Notes: generated by a model from the letters alone, not told the origin. 64,000 nt of DNA from Ramlibacter ginsenosidimutans (GCF_016654015.1 NZ_JAEPWM010000006.1:1-64000); one strand, 5' to 3'. Counted from the first letter of the stretch, positions 1-8,192 are shown. Numbers and translations: made by a program.

Positions 1-1
1 T

Positions 2-229
2 GCCACGGACGTCCAGGTGTACTTCTGTGATCCCCGCAGCCCTTGGCAGAGAGGATCCAACGAAAACACCAACGGACTGCTGCGCCAGTACTTCCCCAAG
101 GGCACAGACCTGTCCGGGTTCAGCCAGGACCAGCTCGATGCTGTGGCCGACAGGCTCAACACCCGTCCACGCAAGACCCTTGGCTATAGCACCCCGGCCG
201 ATACACTAGCCAAGGCACTGTTGCGGTGA
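2..229 (+). CDS. IS30-family transposase, C-terminal fragment (runs off left edge)
   Basis: The frame is open from the first bases of the window, so this is the 3' end of a longer gene. The peptide carries the end of a DDE integrase core typical of IS30-type transposases: a [21 protein letters not shown] segment, in which the Glu of SNEN is the last catalytic acidic residue, followed by the [10 protein letters not shown] motif. The transposase would cut and rejoin the ends of its own element. Only about 75 residues are visible, so whether the full gene is intact cannot be judged. The right terminal repeat would be expected within a few tens of bases after the stop, but the left end needed to confirm it is outside the window. 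Confidence 0.85.
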   Translation, partial: ATDVQVYFCDPRSPWQRGSNENTNGLLRQYFPKGTDLSGFSQDQLDAVADRLNTRPRKTLGYSTPADTLAKALLR

Positions 230-298
230 CCGGTTGAATCCGCCGCCCTCTGCGTCCGGTTGTTGGGTTTGCATCGCCCTCATGCACAATGCGCATCC

Positions 299-868
299 AT
301 GTTCTTCACGGTCCCCACGATCCTGACCTGGACGCGCATTGTGGCCATCCCGCTGCTGGTGGGGGTGTTCTACATCGGTCTGGAGCCCGGCCTGCAGAAC
401 CTCATCGCGACCGTGATGTTCGTGGTGTTCGCCGCGACCGACTGGCTCGACGGCTTCCTCGCACGCAAGTTGAACCAGGCTTCGTCGTTCGGGGCCTTTC
501 TCGACCCGGTCGCGGACAAGTTCCTGGTGTGCGCCTCGCTGCTGGTGCTGGTGCACCTGCGGCGCGCCGACGTGTTCGTGGCCCTGATCATCATCGGCCG
601 CGAGATCGCCATCTCGGCCTTGCGCGAATGGATGGCGCAGATCGGCGCGTCCAAGAGCGTGGCCGTGCACATGCTGGGCAAGATCAAGACCACCGTGCAG
701 ATGATCGCCATTCCCTTCCTGCTGTACGACGGCGTGCTGTTCGGGCGCATCGACACGCAGGTGTGGGGCAGCTGGCTGATCTGGCTCGCCGCCGTGCTCA
801 CGGTCTGGTCGATGATCTACTACCTGCAGAAGGCCTTGCCGGAAATCCGGCGCCGCGTGAAGAAGTGA
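299..868 (+). CDS. pgsA: CDP-diacylglycerol--glycerol-3-phosphate 3-phosphatidyltransferase
   Basis: PgsA joins CDP-diacylglycerol and glycerol-3-phosphate to make phosphatidylglycerol phosphate, the committed step to phosphatidylglycerol and cardiolipin, in the inner membrane. The 189-residue protein is mostly hydrophobic and has the complete CDP-alcohol phosphatidyltransferase signature: D48-x2-D51-G52-x2-A55-R56, then G65-x3-D69-x3-D73, the metal and substrate ligands. The start is set at the ATG giving MFFTVPTILTWTRI, the usual PgsA N-terminus; an in-frame upstream start would add 13 residues of non-conserved sequence. A -10-like CACAAT ends 8 bases before this ATG. The EamA transporter gene follows after 4 bases, so the two are probably co-transcribed. 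Confidence 0.93.
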   Translation: MFFTVPTILTWTRIVAIPLLVGVFYIGLEPGLQNLIATVMFVVFAATDWLDGFLARKLNQASSFGAFLDPVADKFLVCASLLVLVHLRRADVFVALIIIGREIAISALREWMAQIGASKSVAVHMLGKIKTTVQMIAIPFLLYDGVLFGRIDTQVWGSWLIWLAAVLTVWSMIYYLQKALPEIRRRVKK

Positions 869-872
869 ACGC

Positions 873-1844
873 ATGACCAGCGCCGCCGTCCCGCGCCCCG
901 GTGCGATGGTGCGGGCGATGCCCGCCGTCTTCGTGCTGATCTGGAGCACCGGCTTCATCGTCGCGCGCTTCGGGATGCCGCATGCGCCGCCCATGAAGTT
1001 CCTCGTGCTGCGCTATGCGCTGTCGGTGACGGCTTTCCTGGTGTGGGCCGTCGTGGCCGGCGCCGCCTGGCCGCGTGACCGGCGACAGGCCGGGCACCTG
1101 GCCATCACCGGCATCCTGATGCATGCCGGCTACCTTGGTGGGGTCTGGGCCGCGGTGAAGGCGGGCATGGGCGCGGGCCTGTCGTCCCTGCTGGTCGGCC
1201 TGCAACCGGTGCTGACCGCCGTGTGGATCTCCGCGCGGGGCGGACGGGTGGCCCGCCGGCAGTGGGGCGGCCTGGCGCTCGGGCTGGCCGGCCTCGTCAT
1301 GGTCGTGTGGCAGAAACTGGGGCACGGCGAGGTCACGCCCCTGAACCTCGCCTTCGCGCTGGTGGCGCTCGTCTCGATCACCGCGGGCACGCTGTACCAG
1401 AAGCGCTTTGTCGCGCCGTGCGACGTGCGCACGGCCAATCTCGTGCAACTCGCAGCCGCGTTCGCCGTGACCCTGCCGCTGGCGCTGCTGGAACAGGAAG
1501 AGATGCGCTGGTGGCTGCCCACGGGCGCGATCAACCGCGAACTGGTCGGCGCAGTCGGCTGGTCGGTGCTGGGCCTCACGCTGGGGGGCAGCTCGCTGCT
1601 GTACCTGCTGATCCAGCGCGGCGCCGCCACTTCGGTCACCAGCCTCATGTACCTGGTGCCGCCCACCACTGCGCTGATGGCCTGGGCGCTGTTCGGTGAG
1701 GCGATCACGCCGGCCATCGTCGGCGGCATGGCGCTCACCGCCGTGGGCGTGAGCCTCGTGGTGCGGCCGCCGAAGGTGCAGGCGCCTGCGCCTTCCACGG
1801 TTCCTCTCGAAAGCGCGCGGCCAGGAAGTCCACCAGCAACTTGA
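873..1844 (+). CDS. DMT-superfamily transporter with two EamA domains
   Basis: A 323-residue membrane protein with about ten hydrophobic segments arranged as two EamA repeats (roughly residues 15-145 and 160-295), the layout of small-metabolite exporters of the RhaT/EamA type. The N-terminal segment (LIWSTGFIVARFG) and the Gly-rich ends of the second repeat fit the family. The substrate cannot be read from sequence; relatives export amino acids or other small metabolites. It starts 4 bases after pgsA. Its last 110 bases overlap the 3' end of the convergent LysR-type gene, so the C-terminal tail rich in Pro and Ala is probably not conserved. ATG codons at residues 12 and 16 are possible alternative starts. 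Confidence 0.85.
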   Translation: MTSAAVPRPGAMVRAMPAVFVLIWSTGFIVARFGMPHAPPMKFLVLRYALSVTAFLVWAVVAGAAWPRDRRQAGHLAITGILMHAGYLGGVWAAVKAGMGAGLSSLLVGLQPVLTAVWISARGGRVARRQWGGLALGLAGLVMVVWQKLGHGEVTPLNLAFALVALVSITAGTLYQKRFVAPCDVRTANLVQLAAAFAVTLPLALLEQEEMRWWLPTGAINRELVGAVGWSVLGLTLGGSSLLYLLIQRGAATSVTSLMYLVPPTTALMAWALFGEAITPAIVGGMALTAVGVSLVVRPPKVQAPAPSTVPLESARPGSPPAT

Positions 1845-2709
1845 TGCGGCGCGGCGTGCTCGCGGTGTGCGGCGCCAGCCAGTGCACGTCCGCGTCCGCC
1901 ATCGCGTAGCCAGGCAGCACCCGTACCAGCTCGCCGCTCGCGAGCGCCCCGGCAATGTCCCACAGGCTGCGCAGCATGATGCCGTGGCCGGCCAGGCACC
2001 AGTCGCGCACCAGCTCGCCGGAGTTGCTGGAGAGCTTGCCGCCCACGCGCACGCGCAGCTCCGCGCGATCGCGCTCGCGTTGCAGCCGCCAGAGCCCGAA
2101 CTGTTCGTTCTCGCGCACCACCAGGCAGTCGTGCGCGGCGAGTTCCTCCGGCGTGGCCGGCGTGCCGCGGCGGGCCAGGTACTCCGGCGCCGCGACCAGC
2201 ACGCGCTGGTTGCGCGCGAGACGCCGTCCTGTCCACTCGCTCGCGCGCTGCCCGCGCACCGCCCACAACCACACGGCGCCGTCGAAGCCTTCGATGGCGA
2301 GGTCAGGGAGCTGCTCGGTGAGCTGCAATTGCACTTCCAGCTGCGGATGGCGCTGCTGGAACTGCGCCAGTGCAGGCCCGAGCCACAGCCGCCCGAAGCC
2401 GAAGGTCGCAGCGAGCCGGATGCGGCCCACCGGCTCGCGCTGCCGCTCCTGCAGTTCGGCCTCCATCGCCTGGAATCCCGCCAGCAGGCCCAGTGCGCGT
2501 TCGCACAGCGCCTCGCCTTCGGCGCTCGGGACCACGCGCCGGGTGGTGCGCTGGAACAGCTTCAGTCCCAGCCGCGCTTCCAGCGCCGCGAGGCGCTTGG
2601 TGATCACGGAGGGCACGACGCCGGCCGCCGCGGCTGCGCCGGCCAGGCTGCCGTGGCTGCGGATCGCGAGCAGCAGTTCGAGGTCGGGTCGGTCGAGATG
2701 GGGTCGCAT
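1735..2709 (-). CDS. LysR-family transcriptional regulator
   Basis: A 324-residue protein with an N-terminal winged helix-turn-helix (about residues 5-62, LLLAIRSHGSLAGAAAAAGV and the following recognition helix with RLGLKLFQRTTRR) and a LysR substrate-binding domain after it. The start MRPHLDRPDLELLL is chosen because the family begins a few residues before the helix-turn-helix; an ATG 33 bases upstream is possible. It is divergent from the dehalogenase-like hydrolase gene across about 75 bases. LysR regulators often control the divergent neighbour, so the hydrolase and the following dehydrogenase are the likely targets (inference). The C-terminus overlaps the EamA gene on the other strand. 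Confidence 0.88.
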   Translation of the reverse strand: MRPHLDRPDLELLLAIRSHGSLAGAAAAAGVVPSVITKRLAALEARLGLKLFQRTTRRVVPSAEGEALCERALGLLAGFQAMEAELQERQREPVGRIRLAATFGFGRLWLGPALAQFQQRHPQLEVQLQLTEQLPDLAIEGFDGAVWLWAVRGQRASEWTGRRLARNQRVLVAAPEYLARRGTPATPEELAAHDCLVVRENEQFGLWRLQRERDRAELRVRVGGKLSSNSGELVRDWCLAGHGIMLRSLWDIAGALASGELVRVLPGYAMADADVHWLAPHTASTPRRIKLLVDFLAARFREEPWKAQAPAPSAAAPRGSRPRR

Positions 2710-2784
2710 TGCTGCCGGAACGGAAAGAATCGCTTGCCGCATTATTGCTGGCTCGGCTGCCGCCGCGATGCCAGAATCGCGGCC

Positions 2785-3669
2785 ATGCTGGAAGGCTTCG
2801 CATCCCTGCGCATCGCTCGCGACGGCGTCACGCTGAACGTGCGCCGCGCGGGGCAGGGCGCGCCGCTGCTGCTGCTGCACGGCCATCCGCAGACGCACGC
2901 GATGTGGCATCGCGTCGCGCCGCAACTCGCCGAACGCTTCGACGTCGTGCTGATGGACCTGCGCGGCTACGGCGACTCGGGCCGGCCCGCTGCCGGCGAA
3001 CAGTCGGTGGCGTACAGCAAGCGCGAGATGGCAGCCGATGCGCTGCACGTCATGCGCGAACTCGGGCACGCGCGCTTCCAGGTGCTGGCGCACGACCGGG
3101 GCGCCCGCGTCGCGCACCGGCTCGCGCTGGACCATCCGCAGGCGGTCGAGCGCATGCTGCTGCTGGACATCGCGCCGACCCTCGCCATGTACCGGAACAC
3201 CAGCGAGGCCTTCGCACGCGCCTACTGGCACTGGTTCTTCCTGATCCAGCCGCCGCCGCTGCCCGAGGCGCTGATCGCCTCCGACCCGGCGCGCTACGTG
3301 CGCAGCGTGATGGGTGCGCGGCACGCTGGGCTCGCCGCGTTCGCGCCCCAGGCACTGGCCGAATACGAGCGCTGCGCCGGCATCGCCGGCACGGCCGAAG
3401 CGATCTGCGGCGATTACCGGGCCAGCGCCGGAATCGACCTGCAGCACGACCAGGCGGACCAGGACGCCGGCCGCAAAGTCACCCAGCCGCTGCGCGTGCT
3501 GTGGGGGCAGCATGGTGCCGTGGGCCGCTGCTTCGACGTGGCCGCGCTCTGGCGCGCCGCGGCCACCGAATTCACCGGCCGCAGCGTCGACTGCGGCCAC
3601 TACATCGCGGAAGAGGCCCCGGCCCTTCTGCTCGACGAAACCCTCGCATTCTTCAGGAGAGCACCTTGA
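2785..3669 (+). CDS. Fluoroacetate/haloacetate dehalogenase-like alpha/beta hydrolase
   Basis: The 294-residue protein has an alpha/beta-hydrolase fold with the oxyanion HGHPQT motif near residue 32. It also has the residue set of fluoroacetate dehalogenases: nucleophile D104 with R105 and R108 (HDRGAR), D128 of the triad, H149 and W150 that bind the leaving halide (YWHWFF), a Tyr at 211 and the catalytic His at 272 (CGHYIAEE). These enzymes hydrolyse a haloacetate to glycolate through an ester on the Asp. Family knowledge says this residue set separates dehalogenases from the related epoxide hydrolases, but actual activity on C-F bonds is an inference. A -10-like CAGAAT lies 7 bases before the ATG. 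The stop overlaps the start of the next gene, which suggests translational coupling. Confidence 0.78.
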   Translation: MLEGFASLRIARDGVTLNVRRAGQGAPLLLLHGHPQTHAMWHRVAPQLAERFDVVLMDLRGYGDSGRPAAGEQSVAYSKREMAADALHVMRELGHARFQVLAHDRGARVAHRLALDHPQAVERMLLLDIAPTLAMYRNTSEAFARAYWHWFFLIQPPPLPEALIASDPARYVRSVMGARHAGLAAFAPQALAEYERCAGIAGTAEAICGDYRASAGIDLQHDQADQDAGRKVTQPLRVLWGQHGAVGRCFDVAALWRAAATEFTGRSVDCGHYIAEEAPALLLDETLAFFRRAP

Positions 3670-4751
3670 GCAAGAAACGCATCGCAGTCATCGCCGGCGA
3701 CGGCATCGGCAAGGAAGTCATGCCCGAAGGCGTGCGCGTCGTGGACGCGGCCGCGCGCAAGTTCGGCATCGACCTGCAGTTCGACCACTTCGGCTTTTCC
3801 AGCTGGGACTACTGCGAGAAGCACGGCCAGTACATGCCGGACGACTGGAAGGACCAGGTGGGCGGGCACGACGCGATCTTCTTCGGCGCGGTTGGCTGGC
3901 CCGAGAAGATCGCGGACCACACCTCGCTGTGGCAGTCGCTGCTGCTGTTCCGCCGCGAGTTCGACCAGTACGTGAACCTGCGCCCCGCGCGGCTGATGCC
4001 CGGCATCATCGCGCCGGTCGTGCGCAAGGACGGCAGCCGGCGCGAACCGGGCGAGATCGACATGTACATCGTGCGCGAGAACACCGAGGGCGAGTACTCC
4101 GCCGTCGGCGGCCGCATGTACCCCGGTACCGAGCGCGAGATCGTGATGCAGGAAACCATCATGTCGCGCGTCGGCGTGGACCGCGTGCTGAAGTTCGCCT
4201 TCGAGCTGGCGCAGTCGCGCCCGAAGAAGCACCTCACCAGCGCCACCAAGTCCAACGGCATCGCCATCACCATGCCTTACTGGGATGAGCGCGTCGCCGA
4301 GATGGCGAAGAATTACCCCGGTGTCAAGACGGACAAGTTCCACATCGACATCCTCACCGCCCACTTCGTGCAGCGCCCGGACTTCTTCGACGTGGTGGTG
4401 GCGAGCAACCTGTTCGGCGACATCCTCTCCGACCTGGGCCCGGCGTGCACGGGCACCATCGGCATCGCGCCCAGCGCCAACCTGAACCCGGACCGCAAGT
4501 TCCCCTCGCTGTTCGAGCCGGTGCACGGCTCCGCGCCCGACATCTACGGCAAGAACATCGCCAACCCGATCGGCCAGATCTGGTGCGGCGCGATGATGCT
4601 GGAGTTCCTCGGGCACAAGGATGCGCACGACGCGATCCTGAAGGCGATCGAGACGGTGCTGGACCCGAAGTCGGGCGCGCCGCGCACCGCCGACATCGGC
4701 GGCAAGGCGAGCACCACCGACGTCGGCAAGGCGGTCGCCGAAGCACTGTGA
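3666..4751 (+). CDS. Tartrate/D-malate dehydrogenase-type NAD-dependent decarboxylating dehydrogenase
   Basis: A 361-residue member of the isocitrate/isopropylmalate dehydrogenase family. It begins with a GDGIGKEV nucleotide-side motif, has the substrate-binding TEGEYS region, and a DVVVASNLFGDILSD metal-binding segment followed by GSAPDIYGKNIANP. The long LWQSLLLFRREFDQYVNLRP stretch is typical of the tartrate dehydrogenase/DmlA branch, which oxidises and decarboxylates D-malate or tartrate, rather than LeuB. It starts with TTG whose last two bases overlap the hydrolase stop (TTGA); AGGAGA lies about 6 bases upstream and supports this start. Pairing with the hydrolase suggests use of hydroxy-acids, but the exact substrate is not certain. 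Confidence 0.85.
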   Translation: MSKKRIAVIAGDGIGKEVMPEGVRVVDAAARKFGIDLQFDHFGFSSWDYCEKHGQYMPDDWKDQVGGHDAIFFGAVGWPEKIADHTSLWQSLLLFRREFDQYVNLRPARLMPGIIAPVVRKDGSRREPGEIDMYIVRENTEGEYSAVGGRMYPGTEREIVMQETIMSRVGVDRVLKFAFELAQSRPKKHLTSATKSNGIAITMPYWDERVAEMAKNYPGVKTDKFHIDILTAHFVQRPDFFDVVVASNLFGDILSDLGPACTGTIGIAPSANLNPDRKFPSLFEPVHGSAPDIYGKNIANPIGQIWCGAMMLEFLGHKDAHDAILKAIETVLDPKSGAPRTADIGGKASTTDVGKAVAEAL

Positions 4752-4843
4752 GCCGCAGTCGCGCGGCGGCGCACCATCCGCCGCGCGGTGCACGCGCACC
4801 CGCGCACTAAGTCCGCTGCGCTGTTGTATTGCCGCATGGCGTA

Positions 4844-4872
4844 TTGACACCCCTCGCGGCGCTGTTTCTAAT
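4844..4872 (+). promoter_or_regulatory. Near-consensus sigma-70 promoter for hupB
   Basis: TTGACA at 4844-4849 and TCTAAT at 4867-4872 are separated by exactly 17 bases, giving 11 of 12 consensus positions. This is the best promoter match I saw in the window and suits an abundant nucleoid protein. The predicted transcript would have a leader of about 125 bases before the hupB start. Confidence 0.82.
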
Positions 4873-4902
4873 CACCGGCAGTGGCCGCAAGGCCGCCCGC
4901 AC

Positions 4903-4962
4903 TGTCTCCCCTTCCCGCCACCCTCCTTCGCGAGCGTCGACCCGGGAACGGGAGACAAATTT
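4903..4962 (+). promoter_or_regulatory. Stem-loop with T-run in the hupB leader
   Basis: TGTCTCCC at 4903-4910 pairs with GGGAGACA at 4950-4957. After one mismatch, TTCCCG at 4912-4917 pairs with CGGGAA at 4943-4948, so about 14 pairs can form. AAATTTTTGG follows directly. The shape resembles a terminator or attenuator inside the leader, between the promoter and the hupB start. Confidence 0.5.
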
Positions 4963-5005
4963 TTGGACCGGAGCAGCAATAAACATATCTGGACGAGGGG
5001 CCCCT

Positions 5006-5278
5006 GTGAACAAGACTGAACTGATCGAGCACATCGCGAAGCACGCTGACATTTCCAAGGCCGCGGCCACCCGCGCGCTCGAGTCGATGATCGGCGCGGT
5101 GAAGACCACCCTGAAGAAGGGCGGCTCGGTGTCGCTGGTCGGATTCGGCACCTTTGCCGTGGGCAAACGGGCCGCGCGCAGCGGCCGCAATCCGCGGACC
5201 GGCGCGCAGATTAAAATCAAGGCTGCCAAGGTGCCCAAGTTCCGTCCCGGCAAGGCGCTGAAGGATGCGCTGAACTGA
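5006..5278 (+). CDS. hupB: HU-family DNA-binding protein
   Basis: HU is an abundant nucleoid protein that bends DNA and helps organise the chromosome. The 90-residue product has the usual HU length and layout: an N-terminal helical pair ([17 protein letters not shown]), the SLVGFGTF turn, and the beta-arm with the RSGRNPRTG motif that inserts into the minor groove, ending with [14 protein letters not shown]. It looks like HU rather than IHF. The start is GTG, preceded by GAGGGG. A strong promoter and a structured leader lie upstream, and tRNA-Val begins 19 bases after the stop. Confidence 0.94.
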   Translation: MNKTELIEHIAKHADISKAAATRALESMIGAVKTTLKKGGSVSLVGFGTFAVGKRAARSGRNPRTGAQIKIKAAKVPKFRPGKALKDALN

Positions 5279-5297
5279 AGACGGTATTCTCCCGGTG

Positions 5298-5373
5298 GGG
5301 TGCTTAGCTCAGCTGGTAGAGCGGCGCCCTTACAAGGCGTAGGTCGGCGGTTCGATCCCGTCAGCACCCACCA
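5298..5373 (+). tRNA. tRNA-Val (anticodon TAC)
   Basis: A complete cloverleaf with the CCA end encoded. The acceptor GGGTGCT (5298-5304) pairs with AGCACCC (5363-5369), the D arm contains AGCTCAGCTGGTAGAGC, the anticodon loop is CTTACAA with anticodon TAC at 5331-5333, and the T arm GGCGG-TTCGATC-CCGTC closes with one G-T pair. The discriminator is A at 5370, as expected for valine. A terminator follows directly. Confidence 0.97.
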
Positions 5374-5380
5374 ACGAAGA

Positions 5381-5406
5381 AAGGCGAACCGCGGTTCGCC
5401 TTTTTG
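5381..5406 (+). terminator. Rho-independent terminator after tRNA-Val
   Basis: AAGGCGAAC pairs with GTTCGCCTT around a CGCG loop and is followed by a TTTTTG run. It lies 8 bases after the tRNA and upstream of ppiD, so it should end the hupB/tRNA-Val transcript. Confidence 0.85.
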
Positions 5407-5433
5407 TTTGTCCCCGAGCCCGAGTCCACAACC

Positions 5434-7353
5434 ATGTTCGATTTCGTCCGCAAGCACACGAAGGTCATGCAGTTCCTGCTGTTCCTGCTGATCGTGCCTT
5501 CCTTCGTGCTGTTCGGCCTGCAAGGCTACAACCGGATGCGCGAGCGCGGGGAGACCGTCGCCAAGGTGGACGGGCACGAAATCACGCAGCAGGAATGGGA
5601 CAACGCGCACAAGCAGCAGGTCGACCAGCTGCGCGAGCAGATGCCCACGCTCGATCCCAAGATCTTCGACACGCCCGAGGCGAAGTACGGCACGCTGGAG
5701 CGCCTGGTGCGGCAGCAGGTGCTGGCCGCGGCGGTCGCGCACGACAACCTGCTGGTGTCCGACCAGCGCGTCGCGCGCGAGCTGCAGTCCAACCAGGTCA
5801 TCACCGCCCTGCGCGGCCCCGACGGCAAGCTGGACATGGAGCGCTATCGCCAGCTGCTCGCCGCGCGCGGCATGACGCCGGAGATGTTCGAGAACCAGGT
5901 GCGCGCCGACCTCGCCGTGCGCCAGGTGCTGGCCGCCGCGGGCCAGTCCTCGTTCACGCCGCCCGCCGAAGCCAACGTGGCGCTCAATGCGTATTTCGAG
6001 AAACGCGAGGTGCAGGTCGCGCGTTTCAACACCGCCGACTACCAGGCGAAGGTGCAGCCCACGGACGCGGACCTGCAGGCCTTCTACAAGGACAACGCGA
6101 AACTGTTCCAGGCGCCCGAGCAGGCAGACATCCAGTACGTGGTGCTGGATCTCTCCTCGATCGAGAAGGGCATCACCGTCAACGAGGCGGACCTCAAGAG
6201 CTACTACGACCAGAACGCCGCGCGGCTCGCTGCCAAGCCGGAGGAGCGCCGCGCGAGCCACATCCTGATCGCCGTGCCGAAGAACGCGACGCCCGACGTG
6301 AAGGCGAAGGCGAAGGCGACGGCGGAGGAGCTGCTCGCGCAGGTCCGCAAGAACCCGGACAGTTTCGCCGAGCTGGCGAAGAAGAACTCGCAGGACCCCG
6401 GCTCGGCGGCCAACGGCGGCGACCTGGATTACTTCGCGCGCGGCGCGATGACCAAGCCGTTCGAGGACGCCGTGTTCGCCCTCAACAAGAAGGGCGACAT
6501 CAGCGGTGTCGTCGAATCCGAGTTCGGCTACCACATCATCAAGCTGACCGACATCAAGCTGGACAAGCCCAAGACCTTCGAGGAACTGAAGCCGCAGCTC
6601 GAAGCGCAGATGCGCAAGGACCTGGCGCAGAAGAAGTACGCCGAGGCGGCCGAGACCTTCACCAACACGGTCTACGAGCAGTCGGATTCGCTCAAGCCGG
6701 TCGCCGACAAGCTGAAGCTCGAGGTGCACGGCGCGCAGGACGTCTCGCGCACGCCGCAGCCCGGCGCCACCGGCCCGCTCGCCAACCCCAAGTTCCTCAA
6801 TGCGCTGTTCGCGCCAGACGCCGTGGAGCGCAAGCGCAATACCGAGGCCGTGGAGGTCGGCCCGAACCAGATGGTCTCGGGCCGCATCGTGAAGTACAGC
6901 CCTGCGCACACGCGCCCCTTCGAGGAGGTGAAGGCGCAGGTGCGTGAACGCGTCGTGGCAGCGCGGGCCGCCGAACTCGCGCGCAAGGACGGCGAGGCGA
7001 AGCTCGCCGCATGGAAGGCCGCGCCGGCCAGCGCCACGCTGCCAGCGCCCGTCACTCTCTCGCGGCAGGACAAGCAGCAGCCGCGCGCCGTCATCGAGGC
7101 GGCCTTGCGTGCCGACCCGTCCAAGCTGCCCGCGCTGCTCGGCGTGGACCTCGGCGCCGATGGCTACGCCGTGGTGCAGGTCGACAAGGTGCTGCCCCGC
7201 GACACGCCGCCTCCGGCGCAGGCGCAACAGGAGCAGCAGCAGTACCAGCGCGCCTGGGCGATGGCCGAGACGGCCGCGTTCTACGATGCGCTGAAGGAGC
7301 GCTTCAACGTGCAGATCAAGGTGCCCAAGCCGAAGGAAGCGCTCCCGGAATAA
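5434..7353 (+). CDS. ppiD: PpiD-type membrane-anchored peptidyl-prolyl isomerase chaperone
   Basis: PpiD is anchored in the inner membrane and helps newly exported proteins fold in the periplasm. The 639-residue protein has one hydrophobic anchor near residues 12-33 (FLLFLLIVPSFVLFGL), a SurA-like N-terminal chaperone region, and one parvulin domain at about residues 271-365 (RRASHILIAV ... GGDLDYF ... FGYHIIKLTD). A second, divergent parvulin-like region follows. Length is close to the family norm of about 620-640. The start gives MFDFVRKHTKVMQFLLF, the conserved PpiD N-terminus. In PpiD proteins the parvulin domain is often catalytically weak. Confidence 0.92.
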   Translation: MFDFVRKHTKVMQFLLFLLIVPSFVLFGLQGYNRMRERGETVAKVDGHEITQQEWDNAHKQQVDQLREQMPTLDPKIFDTPEAKYGTLERLVRQQVLAAAVAHDNLLVSDQRVARELQSNQVITALRGPDGKLDMERYRQLLAARGMTPEMFENQVRADLAVRQVLAAAGQSSFTPPAEANVALNAYFEKREVQVARFNTADYQAKVQPTDADLQAFYKDNAKLFQAPEQADIQYVVLDLSSIEKGITVNEADLKSYYDQNAARLAAKPEERRASHILIAVPKNATPDVKAKAKATAEELLAQVRKNPDSFAELAKKNSQDPGSAANGGDLDYFARGAMTKPFEDAVFALNKKGDISGVVESEFGYHIIKLTDIKLDKPKTFEELKPQLEAQMRKDLAQKKYAEAAETFTNTVYEQSDSLKPVADKLKLEVHGAQDVSRTPQPGATGPLANPKFLNALFAPDAVERKRNTEAVEVGPNQMVSGRIVKYSPAHTRPFEEVKAQVRERVVAARAAELARKDGEAKLAAWKAAPASATLPAPVTLSRQDKQQPRAVIEAALRADPSKLPALLGVDLGADGYAVVQVDKVLPRDTPPPAQAQQEQQQYQRAWAMAETAAFYDALKERFNVQIKVPKPKEALPE

Positions 7354-7457
7354 GCGAAACGCGCCGGCGGCGCGGCGCGCTGGCGCTGCGCTGGCTGACA
7401 GCGCCATCCGGGCCTGTCCGGCAGGCCCGCCCTGCGGCTGGGCCGACACTGGCGCCC

Positions 7458-8012
7458 ATGTCGCAGGAACCGCCCCAACGGCCCGAGGCCGCCGAGATCA
7501 CGCGCCGCAACGTCCGCACGGTGCGCGAGCTCGAGCAGATGGCCGTCGCCGACCCGAGCTTCGCGGACCGCACGGCGTCCTTCGTCGCGCGCTTCTGCGG
7601 CAGCATCCATTTCGTCTGGGTCCATGCCGTGGTGTTCGGCGCCTGGATCGCCGTCAACGTGATCCCGGGGCTGCCGCACTGGGATCCGTATCCCTTCACC
7701 TTCCTCACCATGTGGGCGTCGATGGAGTCGATCTTCATCGCCTCCTTCATCCTGATCGCGCAGAACTACGCGATGCGCCAGAGCGAACGGCGCGACCAGC
7801 TGGAACTGCAGGTGAACCTGCTGGCGGAGCAGGAAACGACGAAGACGCTGCAACTGCTCGAGTCCGTCGCCCGGCACCTGGGCGTGCAGCAGGGCGAGGA
7901 TCCGGAGGTCAGTGCGCTGGCGCAGGCGACGCGGCTGGATGCGCTCGCCAAGGAAATCGACGAGACGCACGAGGAGGAAGAGAGGGAGAAGGAGCGCGGC
8001 ACCGCGAGGTAG
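7458..8012 (+). CDS. DUF1003 membrane protein
   Basis: The 184-residue protein matches the DUF1003 layout: an acidic N-terminus with a RTVRELEQM segment, two membrane segments (about residues 52-70 and 85-105) separated by a short Pro-rich loop, the FLTMWASMESIFIASFILIAQN signature, then QSERRDQLELQVNLLAEQE and a long helical C-terminal tail ending in many Glu and Arg. The function of DUF1003 proteins is not established. The ATG at 7458 is chosen because the sequence before it is not family-like. The gene stands alone between ppiD and tRNA-His; the 104 bases before it show no clear promoter. Confidence 0.85.
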   Translation: MSQEPPQRPEAAEITRRNVRTVRELEQMAVADPSFADRTASFVARFCGSIHFVWVHAVVFGAWIAVNVIPGLPHWDPYPFTFLTMWASMESIFIASFILIAQNYAMRQSERRDQLELQVNLLAEQETTKTLQLLESVARHLGVQQGEDPEVSALAQATRLDALAKEIDETHEEEEREKERGTAR

Positions 8013-8033
8013 GGCGGGCGCGCGTACCCGGGG

Positions 8034-8071
8034 CAAGAGAAAGGCCCTGGAGGCGGGTGCCTTCAGGGCCT
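8034..8071 (-). terminator. Hairpin terminator after tRNA-His
   Basis: AGGCCCTG at 8042-8049 pairs with CAGGGCCT at 8064-8071 and AGGC with GCCT inside it, with a GGGT loop and one G-T pair. On the minus strand the stem is followed by TTTCTCTTG, a weak U-rich tract, so it most likely ends the tRNA-His transcript. It also faces the end of the DUF1003 gene. Confidence 0.6.
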
Positions 8072-8079
8072 GGGGATCC

Positions 8080-8155
8080 TGGGGTGGCTGATGGGACTCG
8101 AACCCACGACAACAGGAATCACAATCCTGGACTCTACCAACTGAGCTACAGCCAC
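8080..8155 (-). tRNA. tRNA-His (anticodon GTG)
   Basis: On the minus strand the acceptor GTGGCTG pairs with CAGCCAC. The D arm contains TAGCTCAGTTGGTAGAG, the anticodon loop reads TTGTGAT with GTG, and the T arm contains GGTTCGAGTCC. CCA is encoded at 8082-8080. The discriminator is C, and base 8156 supplies an encoded G at position -1, the identity element that pairs with it in histidine tRNAs. Confidence 0.96.
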
Positions 8156-8192
8156 CGTGAGCCGGCGATTATAGCCGGGCGGCGCGCCCCGT

